A DNA stretch of 64,000 nucleotides from Inhella inkyongensis (GTDB lineage Bacteria > Pseudomonadota > Gammaproteobacteria > Burkholderiales > Burkholderiaceae_C), in contig NZ_CP040709.1 in assembly GCF_005952805.1 (NCBI RefSeq), forward strand, positions 3,472,001-3,536,000, written 5' to 3'. This document shows positions 42,168 through 52,282 of this stretch, one piece after another; position 1 is the stretch's first letter, and each line of letters opens with the position of its first letter. The position numbers and the translations under genes are program-made. Below the pieces are notes generated by a model. The model was not told where the DNA came from, did not search any database, and saw only the letters and a list, made by a program, of their open reading frames with translations.

Positions 42168-44207
42168 ATGGCCGAGTCCGACCGCATTGCCGCCCTCCGC
42201 ACCTTGGCCCTGCTGGGGCCTTCCGGCGGCGGAAAGACCACCCTGGCGGAGGCCCTGCTCAAGGCCGCCGGCGCTCTGCCAGCTGCGGGATCGGTGGAAA
42301 AGGGCAATACCGTCAGCGACCACGATGCGCTAGAGCGCCGCATGCAGCACTCGCTGCAAAGCAGCTTGATGCACTTCGAGCACCAGGGCCTGCGGGTGCA
42401 CCTGATCGACACCCCGGGCGCGCCCGACTTCACCGGCCAGGCCCTGCCGGCGCTGGAAGCGGTGGAGACCGCCGTCATCGTCATCGACGCCCAGCGCGGC
42501 ATCGAGCTGATGGCCCAGCGCATGATGGACGCGGCGGCAGAGCGGGGCCGCGACCGCGTGATCGTCATCAACAAGATCGATGCCCCCGGCGTCAATCTGC
42601 CGGCCTTGCTGGAGCAGATTCAGGCCACCTTCGGGCGCGAATGCCTGCCGCTGAACCTGCCCCATGCCGGGGGCGTGAGCGACTGCTTCTTTGCCAGCAG
42701 CGGGCCGGCCGACTTCTCCTCGGTGGAAGCCGCCCACCGCGCGCTGGTGGAACAGGTGGTGGAGGTGGACGCCGCCTTTGTGGACCGCTATTTGAACGAC
42801 GGCGATGTGCCGGCCACCGAGCTGCATGCGCCGCTGGAACAAGCCTTGCGCGAGGGGCATCTGATCCCGGTCTGCTTCTGTGCCGCCAAAGACGGCGTGG
42901 GCGTGGCCGAACTGCTGGCCGTCATTGCCAAGCTGCTGCCCAACCCGCTGGAGGCCAACCCACCCGCCTTTGTGCGTGGCGAAGGCCCTGAGGCACAGCC
43001 CGTCGAGGTCCGTATGGACCCCAGCCGCCATGTGCTGGCCCATGTGTTCCAGGTACGCGCCGACCCCTTCCTGGGCAAGCTCGGCTTCCTGCGCGTCCAC
43101 CAGGGCACCCTGCAAAAAAATATGCAGCTCTATGTGGGCCATGGACGCAAGCCCGTGCGACTGGGGCATCTGTTCGCGCTGCAGGGCAAGACCCAGATCC
43201 CGCTGGACCAGGCCGGCCCAGGCGAGATCTGCGCCGTGGCCAAGCTGGACGAGCTGCACCCCGACGCCGTGCTGCACGACGCGGCCGAAGACGAACACAT
43301 CCACCTCGCCCCGTTGAATGTGCCCACCCCGGTGCACGGTCTGGCCGTGGCTCCGGCCCGGCATGGCGACGAACAGCGCCTCTGGGACGTGATGCACCGC
43401 CTGGTCGAAGAGGACCCTTGCCTGCGCATCGAGCAGGCCACGCAAACCCATGAGACCCTGGTCTATGGCCTGGGCGAGCTGCATCTGCGGGTGTTGCTGG
43501 AGCGACTGAAGGAGACCTTCAAGTTCGAGGTCAAGACCCAGCCGCCGCGCATCGCCTACCGCGAGACCGTCAGCGCCTACGCCGAGGGGCATTACCGCCA
43601 CAAAAAGCAAAGCGGCGGCGCTGGCCAGTTCGGCGAGGTTTGGCTCAAGGTGGAACCGCTGGAGCGTGGCAAGGGCTTTGAGTTTGTCGACCAGGTCAAG
43701 GGCGGTGTCATCCCAACGGCCTTCATCCCGGCGGTGGAAAAGGGCGTGCGCGAGGCCTGCGCCAGCGGCGCGGTGGCCGGCTACCCGCTGGTGGACCTGC
43801 GCGTCACCGTGTTCGATGGCAAGCACCACAGCGTGGACAGCAAGGAGATCGCGTTTGTGACCGCCGCCAAGCGCGCCGTGTATGCCGCCGTGCGCGAGGC
43901 CCGGCCGGTGATCCTGGAGCCCATCGTGGCGCTGGAGGTGGCCACGCCCGAGTCTGCCGTGGGCGATGTCTCGGGCGATCTGGCCAGCCACCGCGGCCAG
44001 GTCACCGGCACCCGCAGCGCGGTGCCGGGGCAGCTGATCGTGCAGGGGCTTGCCCCCTTGGCCGAGCTGGCCAACTTCCAGACCCGGCTGAACGCCATGA
44101 CGGCAGGCCAGGCGCGCTACACCCTGGCGCTCAGCCACTACGACCCGGTGCCCCCCAACACCCAGGCCCAGCTGATGGCGGCCCATAAGGTGGCAGAGGA
44201 AGACTAA
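42168..44207 (+). CDS. Elongation factor G-like protein (EF-G paralogue)
   Basis: A translational GTPase of 679 residues with the five-domain EF-G order. G1 is GPSGGGKTT rather than the AHIDAGKTT of canonical EF-G, G3 is DTPGAPDF, G4 NKIDAPG; domain II begins near HVFQVRADPFLGKLGFLRVH, domain IV has HKKQSGGAGQFGEVWLKVEP, and domain V ALEVATPESAVGDVSGDL. The switch I region is shortened and lacks the RGITI block. This is the EF-G-like (often FusA2-type) subfamily of unclear role. The ATG at 42168 has AGGA 7 bases upstream. Confidence 0.88.
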   Translation: MAESDRIAALRTLALLGPSGGGKTTLAEALLKAAGALPAAGSVEKGNTVSDHDALERRMQHSLQSSLMHFEHQGLRVHLIDTPGAPDFTGQALPALEAVETAVIVIDAQRGIELMAQRMMDAAAERGRDRVIVINKIDAPGVNLPALLEQIQATFGRECLPLNLPHAGGVSDCFFASSGPADFSSVEAAHRALVEQVVEVDAAFVDRYLNDGDVPATELHAPLEQALREGHLIPVCFCAAKDGVGVAELLAVIAKLLPNPLEANPPAFVRGEGPEAQPVEVRMDPSRHVLAHVFQVRADPFLGKLGFLRVHQGTLQKNMQLYVGHGRKPVRLGHLFALQGKTQIPLDQAGPGEICAVAKLDELHPDAVLHDAAEDEHIHLAPLNVPTPVHGLAVAPARHGDEQRLWDVMHRLVEEDPCLRIEQATQTHETLVYGLGELHLRVLLERLKETFKFEVKTQPPRIAYRETVSAYAEGHYRHKKQSGGAGQFGEVWLKVEPLERGKGFEFVDQVKGGVIPTAFIPAVEKGVREACASGAVAGYPLVDLRVTVFDGKHHSVDSKEIAFVTAAKRAVYAAVREARPVILEPIVALEVATPESAVGDVSGDLASHRGQVTGTRSAVPGQLIVQGLAPLAELANFQTRLNAMTAGQARYTLALSHYDPVPPNTQAQLMAAHKVAEED

Positions 44208-44218
44208 TCGGCATTGGG

Positions 44219-44482
44219 ATGGGGTTCAATGCGGCCATGCCCGCGCCCGATCAAACACCCAAAGACCCTCTGCACGGCCTGACCCTGGCCCGCATGCTGG
44301 AAGACCTGGTCGACTTCTACGGCTGGGCCGGCCTGGCCGAGCGCATCGCGCTGCGTTGTTTTGCCGACCAGCCCAGCATCAACTCCAGCCTGAAGATGCT
44401 GCGCAAGACCCCCTGGGCGCGCGCGAAGGTGGAGAGTCTGTACCTCTACACCTTGCGGGAGGAGCGGCGGCGGGGGCGCTGA
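44219..44482 (+). CDS. VF530-family (DUF2132) small protein
   Basis: An 87-residue protein matching the VF530/DUF2132 family: DPLHGLTLARMLEDLVDFYG, then RIALRCFADQPSINSSLKML and RKTPWARAKVESLYLY. The family is annotated as double-stranded DNA-binding by structural similarity, but its role is unproven. The first ATG is at 44219; a second in-frame ATG at 44237 (MPAPDQTPKDPL) could be the true start, and neither has a clear ribosome-binding site. It follows the EF-G paralogue by 11 bp. Confidence 0.85.
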   Translation: MGFNAAMPAPDQTPKDPLHGLTLARMLEDLVDFYGWAGLAERIALRCFADQPSINSSLKMLRKTPWARAKVESLYLYTLREERRRGR

Positions 44483-44483
44483 G

Positions 44484-44873
44484 TCAGCGCAGTTGAGCGG
44501 CCAGCAGCCACAGCCCACCCACCGCCATCGGCGCCAGCGTCATCAGCATGGCAATGGCCCGCGTCAGCACCGGGCCACGACACAGCAAAGACCAGGCATG
44601 CAGGCTGCGGCCGGCCACCAGGCTCAGCGCACAAGCCAGCACCATCCAGTTGGGCGCCCCGGTCCACTCCGCCGCGCCAATGACCAACAGGGCCATCGGC
44701 ACGTTTTCCACGAAATTGCCGTGCGCACGCATGCGTCGCAGCATCGTGTCGTCACCGCCGTCCAGGAACGAGATCTGCTTGGCCGCGCGGGTCAGGCCCA
44801 CCATCATGGTCAGGGGCACCTGCGCCACGGCCAACAGGCCGAGCAAGGTCAGGGTGATGGACACAGATTGCAT
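44484..44873 (-). CDS. MAPEG-family membrane protein
   Basis: A 129-residue membrane protein with four hydrophobic helices, resembling the MAPEG (membrane-associated eicosanoid/glutathione metabolism) family: MRRMRAHGNFVENVPMALLV contains the family pattern R-x-x-x-N-x-x-E, and AEWTGAPNWMVLACALSLVAGRSLHAW the third helix. AAGGA lies five bases before the ATG at 44873. The substrate is unknown. It is convergent with the VF530 gene, separated by one base. Confidence 0.85.
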   Translation of the reverse strand: MQSVSITLTLLGLLAVAQVPLTMMVGLTRAAKQISFLDGGDDTMLRRMRAHGNFVENVPMALLVIGAAEWTGAPNWMVLACALSLVAGRSLHAWSLLCRGPVLTRAIAMLMTLAPMAVGGLWLLAAQLR

Positions 44874-45000
44874 GAGCATCCTTGGGTCGTGAGGGCCGCT
44901 TTGTAGCTGATGCGGCTGCACATCGGGCTTGCAAACCTGCAAGGCCTGGGCCTGCGGTACGCCCCAACAATCGAGGCCTGTCCCTCACTCGGCCCCCTTC

Positions 45001-45573
45001 ATGCACAAGACCCGTCTTGAAGCCTTCAGCGATGGCGTGTTCGCCATCCTCATCACCATTCTGGTGCTCGAACTCAAGGCCCCCCACGGCGCCAACTGGG
45101 ACGCGCTCAGCCCCCTCTGGCCCAAGGCCCTGAGCTATGCGCTGAGCTTCGTCTACCTGGGCATTTACTGGAACAACCACCATCACCTGATGCACCTGGT
45201 GCAGAAGGTCAGCGGCGGCATGCTGTGGGCCAATTTGCATCTGCTGTTCTGGCTCTCGCTGGTGTCCTTCGCCACCGCCTGGATGGGCGAGAACCACTTT
45301 GCCGCGCTGCCGACCGCCCTCTACGGCGCGGTGCTGCTGGCTGCTGCGCTGTCTTACTTCCTGCTGGTGACGGTGATCAAGCACCAGCAAGGGCCCGGCT
45401 CAGTGCTGGCGCAGGCCGTCGGCAAAGACTGGAAGGGCAAGGTGTCGCCGTTGATCTACGCGGCCTCGATCCCGCTGAGCTTTGTCAGCCCCGCGCTCGC
45501 GATGACAGGCTATGTGGCGGTTGCACTGCTGTGGCTGGTGCCGGATCGACGCATTGAGCGTCAGCTGAACTGA
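45001..45573 (+). CDS. TMEM175/DUF1211-family membrane protein
   Basis: A 190-residue protein with about six hydrophobic helices and the TMEM175 signature RLEAFSDGVFAILITILVLE, in which FSDG lies in the pore-lining helix 1 of this potassium-channel family. Further segments are FVYLGIYWNNHHHLMHL and LLFWLSLVSFATAWMGENHF. Bacterial members conduct K+ or other cations, but selectivity here is not known. The ATG at 45001 gives MHKTRLEAFSDG, the standard start. Confidence 0.88.
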   Translation: MHKTRLEAFSDGVFAILITILVLELKAPHGANWDALSPLWPKALSYALSFVYLGIYWNNHHHLMHLVQKVSGGMLWANLHLLFWLSLVSFATAWMGENHFAALPTALYGAVLLAAALSYFLLVTVIKHQQGPGSVLAQAVGKDWKGKVSPLIYAASIPLSFVSPALAMTGYVAVALLWLVPDRRIERQLN

Positions 45574-45585
45574 AGAAGCTGGGTT

Positions 45586-45963
45586 CTAGGGGGCCGACGC
45601 CGCGCGCGCCTTGCGCTGGGCGGCCAACGCCGCAAGCAGCCAGGTGCGGCTGGGCTGGGCCGGCGCTTGGCCGCATTGCACCTCATAGGGTTTGCCGCTG
45701 GTGCTGCTCTTGGTTGCAGCCTGCTCGATGAACTGCTCAGCACTCTGCACCGTGCCGCGCTCCTCCAGATAGGCCAACTTGCGCAGCATGTGCTGGCGCG
45801 CCTGCGCAGCCTCGTGCCAGCTGCCATTGCGGTAGAGCTTGCACTGCTGGCGCTGCAACTCGGCAAACAGTCCGTCCAGCTCCGCGCGGACCCCAGGCGG
45901 CGTGGGCGCTGCGGCCAGCAACGTGCTGAAGAGCGCGAGTCCGATCCCGAGCGCACGCAGCAT
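45586..45963 (-). CDS. DUF5329-family exported protein
   Basis: A 125-residue exported protein (signal MLRALGIGLALFSTLLAAA) whose mature part matches the pattern of DUF5329: LFAELQRQQCKLYRNGSWHE, AAQARQHMLRKLAYLEERG, SAEQFIEQAATKSSTSGKPYEVQCG, with two conserved Cys. The ATG at 45963 overlaps the tdk stop (ATGA); another ATG at 45975 is also possible. Function is unknown. Confidence 0.78.
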   Translation of the reverse strand: MLRALGIGLALFSTLLAAAPTPPGVRAELDGLFAELQRQQCKLYRNGSWHEAAQARQHMLRKLAYLEERGTVQSAEQFIEQAATKSSTSGKPYEVQCGQAPAQPSRTWLLAALAAQRKARAASAP

Positions 45964-46532
45964 CAGGGCTTGCATTGCTCGGTGTAGAAGCTGTAGGGGC
46001 AGGCCGCGTGGTACTGGGCATCGCCGCCGATGGAGACCTGCTCGCCTTCGCGCACGCGCCGACCCTCGGCGTCCATCCGCACATTGAAGCTGGCCTTGCG
46101 ACCGCAGCCGCAGACGGTCTTCAATTCTTCGATCTGGTCAGCCAGCAGGCCCAGCGCCGCCGCACCTTCAAAGCCATTGCCCTGGAAGTCGGTGCGCAGG
46201 CCGTAGCAGATCACCGGCACCCCATGCAGCACGGCGATGCGGTGCAGCTCGCGCACCTGCGGCGTGGTCAGGAACTGGGCCTCGTCGAACAGCACGCAGG
46301 CCGTGCCCTCAGGGATGTCGGCGGCCTCAAAACGGGTCTGGGGCGTGAAGGTGCGCGCCGGACGCTGAAGCCCCAGACGTGTGCCCACCACGCCCTCGCC
46401 ATAGCGGTCATCGAGCTGGGCGGTGTAGATCAGCACCGCGCGGCCCAGGCGTTCGTAGTTGTGCGCCACGCCCAACAGGGCCAGGGTCTTGCCGGCGGCC
46501 ATGGCGCCATAGCGCCAGAAGAGCTTTGCCAT
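45963..46532 (-). CDS. tdk: Thymidine kinase
   Basis: Type II thymidine kinase of 189 residues that phosphorylates thymidine to dTMP in the salvage pathway. Walker A is GAMAAGKT (about residue 9), the Walker-B-like segment CVLFDEAQFLTTPQV holds the catalytic Glu, the lasso region has YGLRTDFQGNGFEGAAAL, and the zinc site is formed by CGCGRKASF and C-terminal cysteines (CPYSFYTEQC). The length is normal. It is transcribed toward the DUF5329 gene and divergent from tonB. Confidence 0.96.
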   Translation of the reverse strand: MAKLFWRYGAMAAGKTLALLGVAHNYERLGRAVLIYTAQLDDRYGEGVVGTRLGLQRPARTFTPQTRFEAADIPEGTACVLFDEAQFLTTPQVRELHRIAVLHGVPVICYGLRTDFQGNGFEGAAALGLLADQIEELKTVCGCGRKASFNVRMDAEGRRVREGEQVSIGGDAQYHAACPYSFYTEQCKP

Positions 46533-46608
46533 TCCGAATTCAGTGTGCAGGGGACGGGGCGCGGATTGTCGCGGCGTGGCGGCGTGCGCTCCCCGTCAAA
46601 CATCAAAT

Positions 46609-46633
46609 GCAAATGCGAGGCGTTCGCATTTGC
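46609..46633. promoter_or_regulatory. Palindromic Fur-like box upstream of tonB
   Basis: GCAAATGCGA at 46609-46618 and TCGCATTTGC at 46624-46633 form a perfect 10-bp inverted repeat with a 5-base centre. The shape resembles GC-rich variants of the Fur box (AATGCGA...TCGCATT). It lies 60 bp upstream of tonB and the siderophore-receptor operon and 76 bp from tdk. Two direct GCGATACAG copies follow (46632 and about 46650), one of which may hold the -10. Confidence 0.6.
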
Positions 46634-46692
46634 GATACAGTGCGGCTTCGCGATACAGCAGACCTTCGCTCCCACACCCGCCTTTCCCTCCC

Positions 46693-47466
46693 ATGTCCAC
46701 CCTGGTCCTGCCCCAGCCGCCGCATCTGTCGCCCCCTGCTGCGCCAACCCGCCAGCAGGCTGCTCAGCCCCGCCGTGGCGCGGCGTCCTGGCCGCATCAA
46801 GCCGCACCCGCCCACATGGGCTGGCAAGCGCAAAAGCCTCGCCGCCTGGCCCTGGTGGCCACAGTCGCTTTGCACCTGCTGGGTGCCCTGGCACTGCTGC
46901 AGGCCGGCCGCACGGTGGTCCGGGCCGCCAGCGCCCAGCCGTTGGAAGTTCGGCTGCTGCACGACAGCCCATCCCCGGCGCCGCTGCCTGCACCCGCCCC
47001 GCTGCCGCGCACGGTGCCAGTGCCCGCCCCCTTGTTGCCGAACATCCCCCTGCCCGAGTTCGAAGCGCCAAGCGCCCGACCCGCCGCCATCCAGGCCCAG
47101 GCCCCGCAAATGCAGTCCGCACCCGCGGTAGCCACAGCGCCCACCCCGGTGGCACAGGCCCCCGCAGCGCCGGTCGCCAGCCCCAAGCCGGTCGCCGCTT
47201 CGGCACTGCGCTACCGGATTGAACCGGCGGTTGAGGTGCCCCTGCTGTCGCGCCGCGCCGGCGAGGCCGGCCGGGTGGGTCTGCGCGTGGTGTTCGACAC
47301 CCAAGGCCGCCCGCGCGACATCCAGTTGCAGCGCAGTTCTGGCTTTGCCCGCCTGGATGCACAGGCGCTGACGGCCATGCAGGGTGCCCGCATCGTGCCC
47401 ATCGTGGAGGACGGCCGCGCCATCGAGGTCGTAGCGATCGCTTGGCTCGAGTACGAACTGGACTGA
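46693..47466 (+). CDS. tonB: TonB-family energy transducer
   Basis: A 257-residue TonB protein: cytoplasmic N-terminus, a single membrane helix (LALVATVALHLLGALALLQAG, about residues 52-72), a long Pro/Ala-rich periplasmic spacer (about 90-180) and a C-terminal TonB domain with GRVGLRVVFDTQGRPRDI and SSGFARLDAQALTAMQGARI. It couples the proton-motive force to outer-membrane receptors. No exbB/exbD genes are adjacent, so it must use those from elsewhere. The next gene encodes a siderophore receptor, and a Fur-like box precedes it, indicating iron control. Confidence 0.9.
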   Translation: MSTLVLPQPPHLSPPAAPTRQQAAQPRRGAASWPHQAAPAHMGWQAQKPRRLALVATVALHLLGALALLQAGRTVVRAASAQPLEVRLLHDSPSPAPLPAPAPLPRTVPVPAPLLPNIPLPEFEAPSARPAAIQAQAPQMQSAPAVATAPTPVAQAPAAPVASPKPVAASALRYRIEPAVEVPLLSRRAGEAGRVGLRVVFDTQGRPRDIQLQRSSGFARLDAQALTAMQGARIVPIVEDGRAIEVVAIAWLEYELD

Positions 47467-47572
47467 CCCCGCCCTTCCCCCCGCCTTCCCCCCCTCTCCG
47501 GCCCGCGCAAGCGCCCCGCTTCGGCAGGGGCGAGGCCGCGCCTCTCCCGTTTGATTCCCTGACCCGCTGACC

Positions 47573-49876
47573 ATGACCCCTTCCAAGCTTTCCACCCTCT
47601 TGCCCTTGGGCGCCCTGGCCGCCGGCTTCAGCCTGAGCGCCGTGGCGCAAACCGCCCCCACCCCGCCCACCGCCCCCGAGCGCGAACTGCCGGCCGTCAA
47701 GGCCAAGGCGCCCAAAGAGCCCCAAGGCAAGGACGGCGTGCAGGCCACCCACACCGAGATCGGCAAAGGCAAGCAGGAGCTGCGCGACATCCCCCAGTCC
47801 ATCACCGTGGTGACGGAAAAGCTGATCGACGACCGCAATCTCGACACCTTGAAGGACGTGCTGCGCAACACTGCGGGCATCAGCTTCCTGGCGGCCGAGG
47901 GCGGCGAAGAGGACATCCGCCTGCGCGGCTTTGCGCTGCAGACCACCGGCGATGTCTTCATCGACGGCCAGCGCGACCCCGCTTTCTACGAGCGCGACAC
48001 CTTCTTTGACGACCGCGTGGAGGTGTTGCGCGGCTCGGCCTCGCTGCTGTTCGGGCGCGGCTCCACCGGCGGCGCCGTCAACCAGGTGCGCAAGAAGCCG
48101 CGCCTGATCGACCAGCACGAAGTCGAGGTCACGGTAGGCAGCCACAACCTGATTCGCAGCGTGGGCGACTTCAATCTACGCACCGGCGAGAGCAGCGCGC
48201 TGCGCCTGGGCACGATGCTGGCCCAGGCCGACAACGACGGCAGCGGCGCCAGCATCGACAAGAGCGGCCTGGCCGCCGCATGGCGCACCGGCATTGGCGA
48301 GCGCAATGAGTTCCTGCTCAGCGCCTATCACTTAGACAACAAGAACGGCATGAACTACGGCATGCCCTTCATCCGCCCCACGGCCACGCCGCCGAATGTC
48401 TCGCCGGTCGGCGAAACCACCCTGATGCCGGTGGACCCCAAGGCTTACTACGGCATGGCCAGCGATCGCAATGCCGGCAAGGCAACCCAATTCACGGCCA
48501 GCCACACGCACCGCTTCGACCGCCAGCACGAAATCACCACCAAGATCACCCGTGGCGAATTCGAGCGCGACCAGCGCTCGGGCACCGTGCGCTTCGGCGC
48601 CGCAGCGCTGCAGCCGGGCGGCCGTCCGGTGGGTCTGGATACTTTTGGCCCCAAGACCGTCATCACCCGCGGCACGAATCTCAAGATGCAGGACATGGAC
48701 ACCCTGTACGCGCAGAGCGACTACAGCGGCAAATTCCAGGCCCTGGGCCTGAAGCACCAGGTGCAGGCTGGGCTCGACTTCGCGCAGGAAGACAAGACCG
48801 TCTACTCCGACACCCCGGGCCTGAATGCCGCCACCCGCGCCGCTTTCTACAGCGCACTGGGCCTGAGCAAACCCAACACCACCGTGGGCACGCCCGATGA
48901 CGGCGCCTGGATTGACGAGAGCCGCCGCCAGCGCCTGCCGGTGAACGACTACCGCGCCCGCGCCCTGGGCTTCTATTTGCAGGACCTACTGCAATTCGCC
49001 CCCGAATGGAAGCTGCTGCTGGGCCTGCGCCACGACCGTCTGCGCGGCGACTACAACACCCAGGCCTACACCTACAGCGGCACGAGTGGGTCGCCAGGCA
49101 CCCACGGCTACAACCAGTTCGCCCCTGGCGCCAAGAGCAGCTACCGCATGTCGGTGTCCGAGTGGAGCCAGCGCGCCGGCCTGCTCTTCCAGCCCAACGA
49201 GCGCATGAGCTTCCACCTGGGCGGCGCCACTTCCTTCAACACCTCGGGAGATGCCTACTCGCTGTCGCCCCAGAACGCCAACACCCCACCGGAGCAGTCC
49301 ATCAACGTCGAGGCCGGCGCCAAGATCGACTCGGCCGACGGCAAGTTCAGCAGCCGCTTTGCGCTGTTCCGCAGCACCAAGCTGCACGAGCGCAATCTGG
49401 ACCCCAGCCTGGATCTGTTCCTGCTCTCGGGTAAGCGCCATGTGGCCGGCGCCGAGATGGACCTGGCCGGTCGCCTGTCACCCCAGTGGGAAGTCTTCGC
49501 CTCCTATGTGTGGATGCCCATCGCGCGCATCGACGAAGGCGCCCCCGGTGCTGAGGGCAAGGGCACCCGCCCCTCGCTCACGCCGTGGCACTCGGGCTCG
49601 CTCTGGACCACCTACCAGCTCACCCCGCAGTTGCGCGTGGGCGGTGGCTTGAATTGGCGCTCCAGCGTGGCCCCGCTGCGCAACCCCGGTTTCCTGGCGC
49701 CCAGCTTTGTGGTGGGCGAGCTGATGGCCGAATACCAGTTCATGCCCAACAAGCTGGTGTTCAAGGGCAATCTGAGCAATGTCACCAACAAGCGCTATGC
49801 CGACACCCTCTACCCGGGCCACTACCTGCCGGGCGCCGGCCGCTTGTTCCAATTGACCGGCACGTACAAGTTCTGA
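47573..49876 (+). CDS. TonB-dependent siderophore receptor (Fiu/PiuA-like)
   Basis: Outer-membrane 22-strand receptor of 767 residues with signal peptide, N-terminal plug (about residues 60-200: [61 protein letters not shown]) and C-terminal barrel ending in a terminal aromatic (TGTYKF). The plug sequence and the adjoining piuC resemble catecholate receptors of the Fiu/PiuA type, which also admit siderophore-drug conjugates. It is the second gene of a tonB-receptor-piuC operon. Confidence 0.92.
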   Translation: MTPSKLSTLLPLGALAAGFSLSAVAQTAPTPPTAPERELPAVKAKAPKEPQGKDGVQATHTEIGKGKQELRDIPQSITVVTEKLIDDRNLDTLKDVLRNTAGISFLAAEGGEEDIRLRGFALQTTGDVFIDGQRDPAFYERDTFFDDRVEVLRGSASLLFGRGSTGGAVNQVRKKPRLIDQHEVEVTVGSHNLIRSVGDFNLRTGESSALRLGTMLAQADNDGSGASIDKSGLAAAWRTGIGERNEFLLSAYHLDNKNGMNYGMPFIRPTATPPNVSPVGETTLMPVDPKAYYGMASDRNAGKATQFTASHTHRFDRQHEITTKITRGEFERDQRSGTVRFGAAALQPGGRPVGLDTFGPKTVITRGTNLKMQDMDTLYAQSDYSGKFQALGLKHQVQAGLDFAQEDKTVYSDTPGLNAATRAAFYSALGLSKPNTTVGTPDDGAWIDESRRQRLPVNDYRARALGFYLQDLLQFAPEWKLLLGLRHDRLRGDYNTQAYTYSGTSGSPGTHGYNQFAPGAKSSYRMSVSEWSQRAGLLFQPNERMSFHLGGATSFNTSGDAYSLSPQNANTPPEQSINVEAGAKIDSADGKFSSRFALFRSTKLHERNLDPSLDLFLLSGKRHVAGAEMDLAGRLSPQWEVFASYVWMPIARIDEGAPGAEGKGTRPSLTPWHSGSLWTTYQLTPQLRVGGGLNWRSSVAPLRNPGFLAPSFVVGELMAEYQFMPNKLVFKGNLSNVTNKRYADTLYPGHYLPGAGRLFQLTGTYKF

Positions 49877-49886
49877 GGGTGCTGCC

Positions 49887-50564
49887 ATGCTGATCCGTCT
49901 TCCCGAAGTCCTGCGCCCCGACCAGGTGCGGCAAGCCCAAGCCCTGCTGGCCCAAGGGCCTTGGGAGGACGGCCAGCAGACCGCCGGCCGCCAGGCCGCG
50001 CAGGTCAAGCAGAACGAGCAACTGCGCTTCGCGTCCCCCGAGGCGCAGGCCCTGCGCGAACTGGTTCTGGGCGCGCTGGAGCGGCATCCGCTCTTCCTGT
50101 CGGCCGCCCTGCCCAAGAAGATCGTGCCGCCCCAGTTCAACCGCTACGCCGGTGCCAGCAATCACTACGGCGACCACGTGGACAACGCCATCCGCAGCCT
50201 GGGTGGGCAGCGCGTGCGCGGCGACCTGAGCTGCACGGTCTTTCTGGCCGACCCCGAGGACTACGAGGGCGGCGAGCTGGTGGTGCGCCATGCCTTCGGC
50301 GAGGAACGCGTCAAGCTCGCGGCTGGCGAGGCCCTGCTCTACCCCGCCAGCAGCGTGCACCGGGTGGAGCCCGTGACACGCGGTGCGCGCCTGGCCGGCT
50401 TCTTCTGGGTCGAAAGCCTGGTGCAGGGCGAAGAGCAACGCCGCATCCTGTTTGACCTGGACATGGCCTTGATGCGCCTGCGCGAGCAACACGGCGAGAG
50501 CCCCGAGACCGTGGCCCTGATGGGCACGTATCACAACCTGCTGCGGCTTTGGGCCCAAACATAA
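49887..50564 (+). CDS. piuC: Fe(II)/2-oxoglutarate-dependent dioxygenase PiuC (PKHD type)
   Basis: A 225-residue cytoplasmic oxygenase of the PKHD-type hydroxylase family. The iron triad is visible as GDHVDNAI (His-x-Asp) and the distal His of [20 protein letters not shown], whose Arg should bind 2-oxoglutarate. [17 protein letters not shown] is the family block. The gene is regularly paired with Fiu/PiuA-type receptors and is iron-repressed; its substrate is unproven. It begins 10 bp after the receptor gene. Confidence 0.95.
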   Translation: MLIRLPEVLRPDQVRQAQALLAQGPWEDGQQTAGRQAAQVKQNEQLRFASPEAQALRELVLGALERHPLFLSAALPKKIVPPQFNRYAGASNHYGDHVDNAIRSLGGQRVRGDLSCTVFLADPEDYEGGELVVRHAFGEERVKLAAGEALLYPASSVHRVEPVTRGARLAGFFWVESLVQGEEQRRILFDLDMALMRLREQHGESPETVALMGTYHNLLRLWAQT

Positions 50565-50574
50565 GGCCAGACCC

Positions 50575-50580
50575 TAGAAT
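50575..50580 (+). promoter_or_regulatory. Probable -10 element of ahcY leader
   Basis: TAGAAT lies about a dozen bases upstream of the SAH riboswitch aptamer, a suitable place for the -10 hexamer. A -35 match is not clear. Confidence 0.4.
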
Positions 50581-50591
50581 CGCGGCCTTGC

Positions 50592-50675
50592 CTTCGAGGA
50601 GCGCTGCAATCCCACCGTGGACCAGGCTCGAAGGCCAGGGGCGAAGCACCAACCCCTGCGGCAACGGCGCTCACC
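50592..50675 (+). ncRNA. S-adenosylhomocysteine (SAH) riboswitch
   Basis: The leader of ahcY carries the conserved SAH aptamer elements in order: TCGAGGAGCGCTGCAA, then CCAGGCTCGA closing the first stem, and finally GCAACGGCGCTCAC, whose GGCGCT pairs with AGCGCT. The class is known to turn on S-adenosylhomocysteine hydrolase and related genes when SAH accumulates. The 3' strand of the aptamer overlaps the terminator stem at 50668-50698, giving an obvious on-switch. Confidence 0.93.
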
Positions 50676-50702
50676 CGCTGATCAGCCGTGGGTGAGCGTT
50701 TG
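50668..50702 (+). terminator. Expression-platform terminator of the SAH riboswitch
   Basis: CGCTCACCC (50668-50676) and GGGTGAGCG (50690-50698) form a perfect 9-bp stem followed by TTTG. CGCTCA also belongs to the last aptamer strand, so ligand binding and terminator formation exclude each other. Confidence 0.8.
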
Positions 50703-50748
50703 CCCCCACAGCATCGGCGGTCCTTCAGTTCGTACAAGGAGCCCCGCC

Positions 50749-52161
<1,413 letters not shown>

Positions 52162-52163
52162 CC

Positions 52164-52230
52164 CCCCCGAAGCGGCTTCGCCGCCTCCCCCCAGGGGGCG
52201 TCACGAGCGGCCCGGCGAAGCCGGTTCCGC
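52164..52230. repeat. REP-like palindromic cluster after ahcY
   Basis: GAAGCGGCTTCGCCGC and CCCCCCAGGGGGCG followed by CGGCGAAGCCG. It is similar in style to the cluster before hslV at 6807-6890, sharing the CCCCCC-AGGGGGCG core. It may act as a transcription or mRNA-stability barrier between ahcY and tlyA. Confidence 0.5.
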
Positions 52231-52282
52231 CGTGACTGCTTGATGTGTGGAGGACTGCTGAGGCGAGTCGTTTGTTGGCAGC

